NCBI GenBank assembly: GCA_028015205.1
Contig: CM051519.1
Location: 81,055,539-81,119,538 of the forward strand
Direction: 5' to 3'
DNA length: 64,000 nt
From: Mytilisepta virgata
Lineage: Eukaryota > Mollusca > Bivalvia > Mytilida > Mytilidae
Position numbers and translations under genes: made by a program. Position 1 is the stretch's first letter, and each line of letters opens with the position of its first letter. The notes beneath the pieces are model-generated. The model saw only the letters and a list, made by a program, of their open reading frames with translations, ran no database searches and was not told the origin of the DNA. Positions 38,170 to 49,779 of this stretch are shown piece after piece.

Positions 38170-38690
38170 AAAAGACAAAGTCCTATAAAGAGGACGAATA
38201 TACCTAAGGAGCAAACCAAAAAACGCAATCCGGCCATTAGAAAGGCAAATGAACGACCACAATCACAACAAATAAACACTAAAAACTAAAAAACAATGAA
38301 CAACACGAACTTGTATAAAACCAGAACTTCCTCCGGAAGGGTAAGCATTTCCTGCTCCGTATACGACACCCGTCGTGACGTACAACAAAGAAAATGTCAC
38401 AAATTGGTGGAGTTACCCGAAATGTTACGACAGGATGTATCTGTAGTATCCTTAATTTTAAGCACACTGGGGTAGATGAGATGTCATGGAATCGTTATTT
38501 AACGACAACAAGTCATTTATATAACGAAAAGTGAAATTAAAGGATTGGGCTAGTTTCTTTTTGTTTTCATGTAGTAGCCCTTGAATGAAGTCCGCTTCAT
38601 AATGAGAACAGAAACAGATCGGCGAGGGAAGGAGCACAGTTCCCATTGGAATGCCGATTGTTTGTTGAAAAATTTTGATTTTATATATTG
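38170..38690 (-). mobile_element. Penelope-like retroelement 3' fragment (5' truncated, decayed)
   Basis: On the minus strand the order is reverse transcriptase fragment, then a 3' tail with CACGACGGGTGTCGTATACG, GAGCAG and CTTACCCTTCCGGAG, which I recall from mussel Penelope-like elements. It interrupts the satellite array of 37655-38880. Confidence 0.65.
38433..38670 (-). pseudogene. Penelope-like reverse transcriptase fragment
   Basis: Minus strand reads IGIPMGT (normally a palm-domain GIPMGT motif), then FIQGLL and SFNFTFRYINDLLSLNN. YIND stands where the catalytic YIDD-type motif is expected, so one of the metal-binding Asp residues is replaced by Asn. A frame change follows, then LKIKDTTDTS in the next frame. 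Only about 75 residues of the domain remain; thumb and GIY-YIG parts are absent. A dead copy. Confidence 0.72.
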
Positions 38691-38714
38691 TAATTTTTTT
38701 TTAGTTTTTAAGAA

Positions 38715-38895
38715 TCCACTCTTGTACAAATTGCTGAATCAAATGGAGGTATAGTGTGACCATCTTAATATCATAGGCAATATTCCCACAAATGCCGAGC
38801 AGTTTTGGATGAGCTGCGTCCACAAAGTTATTGGGACGGACAGACGGACGCAGACCATTATTAAGTGCCTCCGTCGCGTTGTTGTGGGGGAATAA
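38715..38895. repeat. Satellite array, right part, with GACGGACAGACGGACG end
   Basis: Continues the units of 37655-38165 (TGCCGAGCAGTTTTGGATGA, GCGTCCACAAAGTTA). It ends GGACGGACAGACGGACGCAG and TCCGTCGCGTTGTTGTGGGG. Confidence 0.6.
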
Positions 38896-38924
38896 ATAGA
38901 AAGTTTATTAAAAAACTAGAAATC

Positions 38925-39935
38925 TGGACTATCGGAACCGACAGTGATCCCCGCACCCCCTGTAAGTAGTTGGGCCACTTATCTATAGTAAAACATATAC
39001 TTATTCCATCCAAATATTGTATGCAGTCATTCTATAAAGAAATTAAATAATGAACATAATGAAAAATGAAAAAAAACTTAGTCCACAAGCTTAAACTGAC
39101 AATTTTAAAAATTTTTCCTGAGTGAGCCCCCGGTTTAAAAATCGATATTCTAAATCCTTATTGTGCAGCTAAATATAGTGTAGGACAATACTACATGTAT
39201 ATATAAACAAAATGCAAGAGAAATTAAGGTCAAAAGCTTAAATTCAAAATTTCAAATTTCGTCCCCTCTGGACCCCAATTTTAGAAAATTAAAATCCTAA
39301 AACTTTATTGCACATCTGCATATGGTGTTTAATAAAACTGTATAGAAATTAAATGCATAAATTGAAATCAAAATACGAGTTTATGTCACAAGCATAAATT
39401 GATAATTTTTCAGAATTCGACCCCTGCGGGCCCTTTGTTTCGAAAATCAAAATTTTAAAACCTTATTGCGCATCTGCATAGTGTATGACAATACCGTATA
39501 GAAATGATATGCATAAATTGTAAAATTAAACAGGAGATTAGGTCACAAGCTTAAATTGACAGTTTTTCGAAATTCGACCCCTGTGGGCCCCAATTTTAGA
39601 AAATCAAAATTCTAAAACCTTATTGCGCATCTGCATATGGTGCATGACAATACTGTATAGAAATAAAATGCATAAATTGAAAAATGAAAGACGATTGAAG
39701 GTCACAAGCTTGAATTCCAAGTTTTGGAAGTTCAACCCATGTGGGCCCGTTGTTTAGAAAATAAAAATTATAAAACCTTATTGCGCATCTACAGGTGGTA
39801 TGCAACCATTCTAAATAGAAATTAAATTCCTAAACCCAAAAGTGAAGGAGTTGATGTCTCAAGAAAGTATGACGGACGGACGGACGAAGACAATCGCTAT
39901 ATCCCGGACTTTCTTCGAAAGTGCGGGGATAAATA
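38925..39935. repeat. Satellite array, ~140-bp units, between CGGAACCGACAGTGATCCCC and GACGGACGGACGG
   Basis: Six to seven units share TTATTGCGCATCTGCATA, CAATACTGTATAGAAAT and GGTCACAAGCTTAAATTGAC. It ends GACGGACGGACGGACGAAGA, then ACTTTCTTCGAAAGTGCGGG. From 39936 to 40688 I see nothing recognisable. Confidence 0.65.
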
Positions 39936-40688
39936 CAACATACACAAACAGATGGAGAAATATATGGTATTCTACGAGCCGTATATATCTACTATTTGTG
40001 CTTTAATTCCAATAGTGTATAGACATGAGAAAAACACCACAAAAATTAATAAGAAAAATGTTAGATGTTTTCCTGTAATTCTATTTCTTCAAACTCAACT
40101 CTGGATAGGAAATAATCAGATCAAAATTCTAGATCCCCATTTGATAAGAAAGGGATTTCGTGGATAATGCAAATGAACCCAAAGTTTATATGGAACACTA
40201 AAGCAAAAGAGAAATGTTGCCAAAGTGACCCGAAATCATAATTAAGCACTGGGAGCTCTTATGCCGATTATGCTTCAACAAGGACAGTTGGAAAGGGGGG
40301 CACGGAAAGTGGAATTTTTAATCAGAAAAGGTAATGTAAAATACAAGAAACTATATAGAACAATAATTAGATGCATTTTTATTGTCACCAAATTAACATA
40401 CGTTTGGTTGAAACCGAAGGTTGAATGCTAGCTAGCTTTCTTCTTCTGGTTATTCTCCCTACAATTTTACTGTTATATGAGTTATAAAATCAAAATGTAT
40501 AAAACGTAAAGTGTAGGTCAGTGCACAGCTTGCCTGGCATACTTACAAAGATACATATACGTGTATCTCGACAAAAGAATACAGAAACAAACAAAAAAAA
40601 ACTAATCAGGAAATTTTAAAGGACTAAAACCAAGGCAAAGCTAAATTGTTATCATACCGAAATGCTAACATAGCTAAGGAACAGTAGG

Positions 40689-41331
40689 TCACAACCATAT
40701 AAGACAAAAAGCACTGTGGTATTCTTTAAGACCATCATAAAGATACCATTTGTTGTTGTGTTTGATGCTAGTACAAAAATTGTCACCATTGCCATAAATC
40801 TGTTCACCAAGTTCATAACTGCAAAATCAAGAAACTGAATTATAGGTGCAAATAGAAATATGCAATATTTATAATGCATGCTTGTACATGCATGTTGTAT
40901 TGTGTATTGCTCTGTATTATTTAAAGTAAAGGAGAAAGGAAAATGGAATGCAGATATATATTTCTGTAGTTTAAGTTAAATGTACCAGTAAAGTATATAT
41001 TAAATGAAAAGGGGGTTTTACTTTGGGGTGTTTTATGACAAATATTTTTCTCCTGACGCAAGCATCTTTTTAGGTTACACAATATTCTCACATTTAAACT
41101 GTTTCTTACTATTATATATATATATATAGATTTCCATCAAGACAAATGTTCAATTTTTCAGTTCCAGTTGTTTTATTCATACAAAGCTAGGTTAACTTAC
41201 CTGCTATTGATAATTTTAAGTTTGTCTGGGAAAACAGTCCATGGAGACCCGTTTACTTCAAACGGAAGAATAATTGGTTCTGGTGTCACAAACTTCTTTT
41301 GTAATGCCAGAGTATGGTAATTATTTGTCAT
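40689..41331 (-). CDS. Two-exon reading frame with peptidase-like C-terminal motif
   Basis: Exon 1 (41331-41201): ATG, 43 codons plus two bases, donor GTAAGT. Exon 2 (40818-40689): acceptor GATTTTGCAG, a split Ser codon, then stop TGA. The product is about 86 residues. The C-terminal half, YELGEQIYGNGDNFCTSIKH then NNKWYLYDGLKEY, has the spacing of ubiquitin-hydrolase-like domains (a GHF/GHY strand followed by WYxYD) seen in some transposon-encoded proteins. The expected His is Asn here, so activity is unlikely. It looks like the 3' end of a longer gene; the first ATG follows an in-frame stop, so a short gene or truncated relic is possible. Confidence 0.4.
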
Positions 41332-41510
41332 GTTTGTATGCATGTTTAAATGACATGCATGCTTAATAGTTTTTTAATACATTAAAGTAGAATAATGTAA
41401 TTATTTTTCTGCATTCAATTTTGTGTTGTTTTATATATATATATGTATAATTTTGTGTTGTTATATATATATATATATATATACACCAGTATAATAAGTT
41501 TATACTTACA

Positions 41511-41600
41511 TCTTATAAATTCGATGAGATGAAATACATTATGTACAATTTGATCGAAATTAATCATCATCCTCTGGAAGTGAATCTTCTGAATTCAAAA
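41511..41600 (-). other. Possible non-coding or terminal exon upstream of the 40689-41331 frame
   Basis: On the minus strand, acceptor TATGCAG and donor GTAAGT bound 90 bp. All three frames close within it; one reads LNSEDSLPEDDD then stop, an acidic tail. It could be a 5' UTR exon of the minus-strand frame. Splice signals alone are weak support. Confidence 0.22.
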
Positions 41601-41836
41601 CTGCATATATTGAATACGTACAAAAAACAGTATAGGTTAAAATGGGAAAAGGTATAAAGTGAGGTAAATGTTCATGAGACAATATACCTCAAGCGAAATG
41701 AAACCCATTTTCAGACATTTCAAAAACATTAATCATTATATACGGTTTAGTTTATATATTATTAAAAGATTTGGGAAGTTTTTCCTGAAAAAAATATGAA
41801 AAAAGACGAATTTTGGTAGAATCTGGTGTCATCTCA

Positions 41837-41876
41837 TCTGGGACGATTATAATATTAGTATAATAGTCCCAGATCT
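41837..41876. repeat. Hairpin ATCTGGGAC...GTCCCAGAT
   Basis: ATCTGGGACGATTATA pairs with TATAATAGTCCCAGAT (15 of 16 positions) around a short AT loop, just before the ribozyme-bearing unit. Confidence 0.6.
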
Positions 41877-41904
41877 CATGTTTTAAAACATGCATTTATA
41901 AAAT

Positions 41905-42331
41905 TAGTATAAATTTACTATATCTAATATTAGTATCTTTGGGTTGTTATTTTGAAACTCCTGGGATGATGCCTCTGCTGGTGGACCCTAGGTCCCCGAG
42001 GGTATTCGCCAACCCAGTCGTCAGACTTGTCTGACATGATTATTCATTGATTTGTTACAGAAATTCCCAGTATTTAGCAAAATTCAAAAATAACAGAAAT
42101 ACTAAGGGTTCATTCCTTGTATTGCACATTGTAGATCTCCTTGGCTGAAGTTTGGCTTCCTATTTCGGTATTTTTGGTTGAGTACTTCTTGTTTAATATA
42201 AGTTTGGTTTTTGGTCTTCCAAATGTTTCGGTTTTAATGCTGCTGATGAGAGGTAACTCCTTGAAATGCGTCGTATACAGCATAGTATAAATTTACTATA
42301 TCTAATATTAGTATCTTTGGGTTGTTATTTT
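41905..42331 (+). mobile_element. Penelope-like terminal repeat / retrozyme unit (1.1 copies of 378 bp)
   Basis: A 49-bp sequence starting TAGTATAAATTTACTATATC occurs at 41905-41953 and again at 42283-42331, identical, giving a 378-bp repeat period. Between them, GATGCCTCTGCTGGTGGACC, CCCGAGGGTATTCGCC and AACCCAGTCGTCAG match what I recall of mussel Penelope-like terminal repeats. The hammerhead ribozyme lies at the unit end. No reverse transcriptase adjoins it. Confidence 0.7.
42237..42283 (+). ncRNA. Type I hammerhead ribozyme
   Basis: Core CTGATGA (42243-42249) and GAA (42263-42265) are intact. Stem I: ATGCTG (42237-42242) with CAGCAT (42278-42283), six pairs. Stem II: GAGG with CCTT around a 5-nt loop. 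Stem III: ATGC with GTAT around a 3-nt loop, including the A15.1-U16.1 pair. Cleavage is predicted after A42277 (UA). Short stem III is typical of hammerheads in Penelope-like elements and retrozymes. Confidence 0.85.
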
Positions 42332-42454
42332 AAAAGACCTGCCGAGTTATTTATTTTCAATACATTGTAGGTCAGGTTATTTATTTTGAAACTACCACAG
42401 AACAAACCATTCATTTTTGTTATTATCAAGGCTGAGTTATTTATTTTCAAAATC

Positions 42455-42480
42455 CTCCTGCCCCCCCCCCCCTCCCAGAA
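42455..42480. repeat. C-rich tract after TTATTTATTTTCAAAA repeats
   Basis: A run of 13 C in a C/T-rich stretch, preceded by three GAGTTATTTATTTT-like phrases (42340-42450). Confidence 0.6.
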
Positions 42481-42820
42481 TATCAAATGGTCGTCCCCTA
42501 ACTTACATACAACGTTACATATAACGTTTAAATTGTTTATGCCAATCGAGCTGGACTATTTTTACTTCAAGAAATCACGTGACTTGTATAGTGAAAGTAA
42601 AAGCGCGCCACATGCGATCAGTGTCCCATAATTTGCATTGTTATATAACAAGTTATTCAAAGCAGAGTGCGAGAAGAATTAATGTATTGGAATGCGGTTG
42701 TTTAATGAGGTTTATGCGCTACCATGAATTGATATGCCTTGCCATGTGTAAAAAGGGGGGAGGGGGTTTACTTGACATAATTTTGCTGTATATATATTTG
42801 GAATTTTGGTTCAATTGTTC

Positions 42821-42916
42821 TAATCCCTTTTGGGATTCTGTGTCAGGAGCTATTTTTCTGATGTGGGCGGCCAAGTCAGAAAAAAAGCTCCAGACAGAGA
42901 ATCCTATAAGGGATTA
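42821..42916. repeat. Foldback hairpin with 41-bp arms
   Basis: TAATCCCTTTTGGGATTCTG onward (42821-42861) is the inverted match of 42876-42916 with about five mismatches. The loop is 14 bp (TGTGGGCGGCCAAG). Likely a MITE. Confidence 0.7.
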
Positions 42917-43781
42917 GCAGTAACCTTGGACAAGTCGTGCAACTGAAAATTTGAAATGACAAAGTTCAGTTGATCATTTAACTCTGCATTTTAAGCATAA
43001 AGTTACACGAGTTTATTGTACAAGAATTATGGTACTGTTCTAGGCAGCCAGATCATGAAAACATGGAAAACAGACACTAACTATGGGACACTCAAACCAT
43101 AAAATTTATTGAGAATAGGTAAAATTTTTGTCCATATCCTGGGTTTGTTCCAGAGTACCATAATTGCTCTAATTATTCGACACTAAAATACAAATGTTAT
43201 AATTGAGGAAAATTGGAAAATTGTCCAAAAATTCAACAATTTTTGTCTTTCTGTCTTCAATCATTTTTTTAGCCGAAATTATCAACGTTAAGAACAGGAA
43301 AAAAAATAATAGGTGATACTAGTGGTATTGCTATGTAATTTTGCTTTCATGAATTTATCTGTTTCATTCCTTAAAATAGGTATTATAATGTTGCAGAAGA
43401 AAACAGTAGCAAACTTCAAACGACCTGCCATGTTGTTGAAAAATATGCAACATGTGATCTGGATTTAGAGCATCTCACAAATGATTTTTACAATACATGT
43501 TCAACATATTTGTTGTCTTCATCATCTTGTTAGAAACTATAATTTTTAAATTTCTAAAAAGCAGATTTGTTTTTAAAAAATTGTTCATTTCATTTAAATA
43601 TTTCAAATTTATTCCTCTGAGAAACCGGAACCAGATTTGTTCCGGATTTCTTTTCAAAAGTAAACTTCCAGTTTGGAAAAAATCACTGTGAAAGTAAATC
43701 TGTAAAATCTTTTTTACTTAAAAATCTTCTTGTTTCAATCACTTTTAATAACATTGTTAAGAAATACAAAATAAACACTTG

Positions 43782-44580
43782 CAGGGTGTCAAGTGGTCCT
43801 ATATTCCTGTATTTTTCCTATATTTCCAGGCAATTCCTATATCTCCTATTTTTCACTGAAAATTCCTATATTTTCACCCTTTTTCCTATATTTTGAAAAA
43901 AAGTTGGAAAAATATATATTATAAGAAAAAGTATTAATAGTGGAATGAATCACATTATATTAGTGGAATGATTCACATTATGTATGTAGGCTGTAGTTGG
44001 TTTTAGTGCTTATACTTATTGATCATAGACCCTGACTGAGCACTACTGATGATTATTTGTTAGATGAAATATGCATGAACCATGCATCCAAATTGTAATC
44101 TTAAGATTGTTTCTAAGTAGGGTCAAAATGTAAATGGAATCTTAAATAGTAAACTATACACAGATTTATTTTTTCCCTTTTTACCTTGAAATTACTAAAA
44201 ATAGTCAAACAATATTGGCATGAGTGCTCTGCAGTTGAGACTGATGGGAGGTACAATATATTATAATTGAATTCATTGTTTCAGATTGATTTAAATTATT
44301 GAACAAGTTTAAAATGCCAAAATCGAAGACTAAGTTTCAGCAAAAGTGGTTTCATTTACAATTTAGTTTGTAACATTTAGTTTAGAACATTTTTTTATAA
44401 GAATTGTGTTATTAACTTTTATTTTAAGTATAAAGTAGGTGAGGTATCGCTGTAGGGGAGGTGGAAGCCATAAATTAAGAATGAAATTTGGTAGCAATTG
44501 TCCTATATTTACCGTATATTTTCAACTCTAAAAATCCTATTTTCATATATAGTTTTGGTCCAAAATGGCTTGACACCCTG
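43782..44580. mobile_element. CAG-ended non-autonomous DNA element, 6-bp target duplication
   Basis: Perfect 12-bp ends CAGGGTGTCAAG (43782-43793) and CTTGACACCCTG (44569-44580), flanked by CACTTG on both sides (43776-43781, 44581-44586). The interior near each end has TCCTATATTT-type phrases. 799 bp, no coding frame. hAT-like by its ends. Confidence 0.78.
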
Positions 44581-44586
44581 CACTTG

Positions 44587-47223
44587 ATAAGGACTGAAAG
44601 TAAACTTCCTGAAGAAGTTAAAATTACCAGCTGTCACCAGCTAGTATAAATGATCATAACGACAGTTTTGCCAGTGTTGAAAATATGGGCAATCGAAATT
44701 TTCCTTGAATTTTCAAAAGTTTTGAAAAATTAGGGCATCAAAAAAGTACAGTAATGACATTACATAAAAGAAAGGATCTGAAAGGGTTGAGATAAAAGTT
44801 TTGGTTACTAGAGTGCTTTATTTCGATTAACTTTTAAAGATAATTCATGGGCGCGCCGGGCTAACCCAAGATTTTTACATAAGAAGGGGTTGGAAAGTGG
44901 AACATGAATGTGGACATATTTTCAATGAAAAATATATTATTTGTTTCATTTTAGGGGCATTTGCTAGGGCAGTGCACTCTGAATACATTCCTGCAAATAT
45001 GAAATCCAGTGTGTATAAAAATTGTGCACAGGGTACAATTGCTTAGTTAAAATATACTAATGTAAAAATTGTTCTCAATCCAATTTCACATTTTCGTTTT
45101 TTTTTTTCATCTACATGGTTTTGGTTTGATTACATGTAAAATGTACATTGAAAGTCCTTGCGAGTCCAAACTATTTTGACTTTCTTGGAAGTGGGATGTT
45201 TTTATCATAAAACATTTTAAAGGAATCTATGTGTAAAATAAAACCTATCACCCACAGTTTTATAAAAATACTTCATTACTTGGGTAAACAATAGGAATTG
45301 TTACATGAGATTTTAGTTGGAATTTAGAAGAAAACAATCCTCCCTGCTTTACTCATGTTAATGACATTGAGATGCTATATTGCCTTGGCAATAAGATAAG
45401 ATAATGTTTATTATCCAATTAACGGACCCTCTAAGGGGCAATAAGTAACAGAGTAACAAAAAACATTGAAGAGAGAAGGATTTAACTAAAGTGCAACTGG
45501 AGCACTTCTGGGAAAATATTCCTGTTGTACATATGCATGCTGATCTCAAACTACTTTCAGTTGACAAATGTCAGCATTATTTCACAGTTATCTTTCTTCT
45601 ATTTTCATTTGTTTTCAGCTATGACAGTATTGCACTTAGTTCAACCCCAAAACGAAGGTCTAGTTTAATTATAAGAAAACAAACCGTACCCCTTGTTTTT
45701 TTTAAATAATCAAATTGTCAATTTTCATAAATTTTGGAACAGTTTCACCAGATTCTAGATAATGACAGCTTCTATACTTTCATTCATGTAATTGAAAAAT
45801 ATTGATTTCATCGAGACATTTCCCAAAATGCTGGGCTTCCAGAATTATAACCATGGAAAATAATAAAAATTATAATTTAAAAAAACCAGTTGTCACTACA
45901 CTGTTATTTTCATGCAAATCCCAATTTTATGTTGAATGGCTACTTGAATTGAAAAATCATACATGTCTTTTCCATTAGTCAACATTATTGGGACACAAGT
46001 GCTGTTCTGCGCCAACACTTTACTTGTTTCATTGATAAAGATTATTAAAGTTTTAATCATTATTATGTGTAATGATAGATATAAGAATTACAGCAGATTT
46101 CAAATGAGTCGGTGATTAGCAAAAAAATTCTGACAAATGTTTGATTAATTGAAATTCTTGTTCCTTATCAGTTTTTCATGACTTTTTAATAAGTATTGGT
46201 GTTGTTAGTTATATGCTGTTTTAATAGTAAAGAAGAAAAACTTTTTTGTTAGAAATGCAATGTGGTCTTGTCTTAAATGATTGATTTGGGTCTGATTATA
46301 AAATCAATTGTTGAAAAAATTAATTAAAATGTTTTTGCCATCTGCTTTGCATGTGTATAATACATTTGTTAACACCCTGAAACTGTCAGTGTATCTTCCA
46401 AATATACATTTTTGCTTACCTGTTGGTGTACTTTTCTCATTTCAATCTGCTCATCTAAACTTTCTTTTTATTTTATTCTTGGAAAAATTCTATGTGGTTT
46501 TTACAAATTTTGCAGTGACAATACATAAACAAACACTTTAATGTCTGTGTGAAAGTGGGGTAAATTGCATAATTGGATATACAACAAATTTTAATGCATA
46601 AACAGCATTACTAACCTGGGTCAGCAGAATGGATTTTTTTTTTAATTTGAATACCTTATTCGGTGTGAATTGATGCAGTTAGTAAAGTTGTAACTAAAAC
46701 AATTGATCTTACCTGGTTTAGTTGCATCATGTCTTCAAGAGAAAGAAAAACATTTTACCTATAGAATTTTCAGTGTAAAAGGAAGACATCAAAGTGTGCG
46801 AAAAATTTTGAAATAATGGCTTTACAAATTATAGAATAGGTCAGAGTTTTTAATTTTTTTCAAATTTTCAAGCACATTAATTTTTCTATTTAAAAAATTC
46901 CTTCTTCAGAATAATTTTTGAGACCTTTATATACAATTGTAAAATTTTTATGTTTTCTTGCACGAATAAGACAAGGTTATTCAACCTTATAATTCTAACT
47001 TTCAAAATGCCAAAAAATTCATTGAACAAACTGAGGTTTTCAGACAGTAGTTGAATTTTGAAATTAGTAGAAATGAAATGAGATATGTTGATGATACAAC
47101 TGCAGAACACAATCTAAAAGATGAAAAAAGATTTTCAAATTACAGCTTTCAACATGGACAAGCATTTAATTGCACCTTAATAAGGCATGTCTGAAATAAA
47201 AACAACAACCAATCAGATGGGTT
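44587..47223. other. Stretch with no recognised gene
   Basis: AT-rich sequence on both strands. Frames of up to 77 codons have no domain character or convincing splice sites. At 45390-45440 a TTATTATCCAATTAACGGAC phrase could be a LINE tail but is too short to place. Confidence 0.5.
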
Positions 47224-47229
47224 CCTGAC

Positions 47230-47347
47230 CCCCATTTCAACAAAAATCATACGACTACGATTTTATAGTACATGTAACTGTGATGTCATTTTCTAACATT
47301 CTATGTACACAAAAATAGACTTACGATACTTTTTTGTTGAAATGGGG
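47230..47347. mobile_element. 118-bp MITE with 17-bp perfect TIRs
   Basis: CCCCATTTCAACAAAAA (47230-47246) and TTTTTGTTGAAATGGGG (47331-47347), flanked by CCTGAC on both sides (47224-47229, 47348-47353). Too short to code. Confidence 0.8.
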
Positions 47348-47353
47348 CCTGAC

Positions 47354-49779
47354 TAGTACAATCACATACAAATGTGGGGTTGTTACTGTGAAACTAGTTT
47401 ACAAGTACTCAACACTCCCTCTTTGCATCTGATATATGGAAACTAGTAAACATTTGTGAAAAATAGCAAACAACTAAAGTTTGGCATTTAAAATGAAACT
47501 GTGGATGTCTTTTATAAATATAATGGAAGTTGGAAATGTGCAGTCTTGGTATGGGTATAATTTGGCTTCTGAGCATCTGTGGTTACTTAAGATGACATTG
47601 GTGTAATTGTGTATTTGAATTATAGAAATATTATGTAATAAAATAAACTATTGATCTAATCTAACTTAAAATTCTAGAGGACCTCTTCAGCTTTAAGTGT
47701 TTCAAAAGGACTACCAGTAATCTTTAATCTGTACTTTGAATCTTGAAACTCTTATAACATCTAAACTTTTTTTTTGTGTGTGTGAAGCTATTGTGGTCAT
47801 TTAGCATTATACTAAGCTTGTAGAGGGTGGTATACCATTTCTGTGTGACCAGTACCACTTGTTGCTAAATGGACTTAAATGTTAGAGTTGATTGATATAC
47901 AACATCTTTACCAACATGAGAAAATTTGGCATGAAGTATAATAAATGTATACATTTTTTTATATATATATCTATTATTAGAGGTAGACACATTTTTTCCA
48001 ATATTTACAAAAATTGTACTTTTCATTTTGGGACTTTTTTGCTCTTTTTGTGAAACCAGATCTTCTATTAACAAGTTTGGCAAACAAATTACCTGTTGGT
48101 GTTGTTAAAAAATTTCTTCGTTTAAAACTTTTTTAAGTATCTTATTTAGATAGTTTTATCAGTAATAAAATCAGAGAAATATAACCATCAACATATTTCT
48201 GTTATTGTACTAATGTTTCCACATATTACTCCCATTATAATATTTGTATATGATGATTCTGTATAGGTACCCTGTCTATGTAATATGACTTTGTAATAAT
48301 AGTTACTTTAAAATATGATCCTGTCAACCAGTTCATAAATTTTCTTATGATATGAAGCTTTCAATGGCATATCCAGTATCTTTTTTGTACGTTATGCTCC
48401 TGTGATTATTTAAAAAAAAATGAAATTACATGAAGAAAAGGGGGTCAACAGGGATGAACTCTTGTTCTTATGAATGAAAAAACAGTTATTATTTTGGAAA
48501 TGAACTGGGTGAGAGGTCAGCTCCAAACAGTTCTGTGTGATAATTTGAAAATCATTCATCAGATATATTTGTAGTTAAAAAAATGGAGGTAAAGTTCATT
48601 TTTGAGGATCATCACTATTGGTTAGGAGTTATCTTCCTTGATTGAGAAAACCTGGGCTTTGAGTAACTCAAGAAACAGTCACAGGTCCTATGTTCACTAT
48701 GTTACTTATAGTGATACAGTAAAGGAAGAGTGTAATATTTTTATTTATGCCCTTTGAATGAGAGAAAAATGGAACTTGATTGTGATATATCTCAGTGTTC
48801 ATCTAAAAAAGAAATGCTTTCTTTTACTCTTGAAATTGTCCACTACAAAACTATATATATACATGTATGCAAAAAGAAAAATAGCCATAATTTCTTCAAA
48901 GTGCAAGAAAACTCACTGTCTGTTTCTCTATGATTTTCATTAACAGCAGTTTTAATTTCAGAGATTAAAGGTCTTAGTCACATATTCAGGCTTTCTTCAT
49001 CAGTTTAAAATAGAACCCTATGTTGAAGCTTGAGCATTGCAGAAATTAGAATTGATGCCAAGTCACAAATATTAATTTCCATCAAACTTTAAAATGTTGA
49101 AAGTGATATTACAGACAATCAATTACCTTTGATTACTCAGAATATTTTAGTATGCTTTTGAGGAAAACCGATTAAAATTACCTCACAAATTGCAGTTACA
49201 GTAATTTTTACTTTTTATATAGAAAGGAAGGATGTTGGATATTCTGCATGCATCATCCGAAATTTTGATCATTAGACAGAGAATATACGGTGCAGAAAAT
49301 AATGTCATACATTATTACATTTCAATTTTTATATAATAATTCTCATGTACAATGTGACTCTTCTCTTTTCAGGTTTGAAATGTAAACAGAAGGAAATGGT
49401 TTTTCACAAGGTAAACAGAAACAGATGTTGAATAGGATATCATAGACAATACACACTACAGGTATTAATATTGAAAATGTAAAGATATGGTGTATGCATT
49501 AGTGAGACAACATTCCATAAGAATGAACACAATAACAAATAGATTATATCTAGTATTGTTTTTTTTACTTTACTTTTTTAACCTGATTTTCAATCAGAAA
49601 TAGTTCATTTATTTAATTGGTAAAGTATGGCAGGTGGGCAACTCCAAAAGATGAAGGATAATCCTGTTTCCAGTCACTACAACAGCTTCTTGTTGCAAAT
49701 AGTTGTGTCTACTGGGAGGAAGCTGATCTAAGAAGAGAGTACTTGACCTGCAAGGAAAATGGTTTTCTCTCATAATTAT
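47354..49779. other. Stretch with no recognised gene
   Basis: AT-rich; a (TA)n stretch lies near 47958. A 38-bp segment at 49373-49410 between CTTCTCTTTTCAG and GTAAAC is exon-like in its borders but carries no recognisable code. Confidence 0.45.

Noticed and set aside
41100..41490. Several (TA)n runs as a possible origin or scaffold-attachment site
   Set aside because: Short microsatellites of this type are scattered over the whole window; no further support.
45491..45709. Exon-like frame ending STPKRRSSLIIRKQTVP
   Set aside because: There is a GTTTTCAG ahead of it, but no partner exon, no domain, and no second supporting signal.
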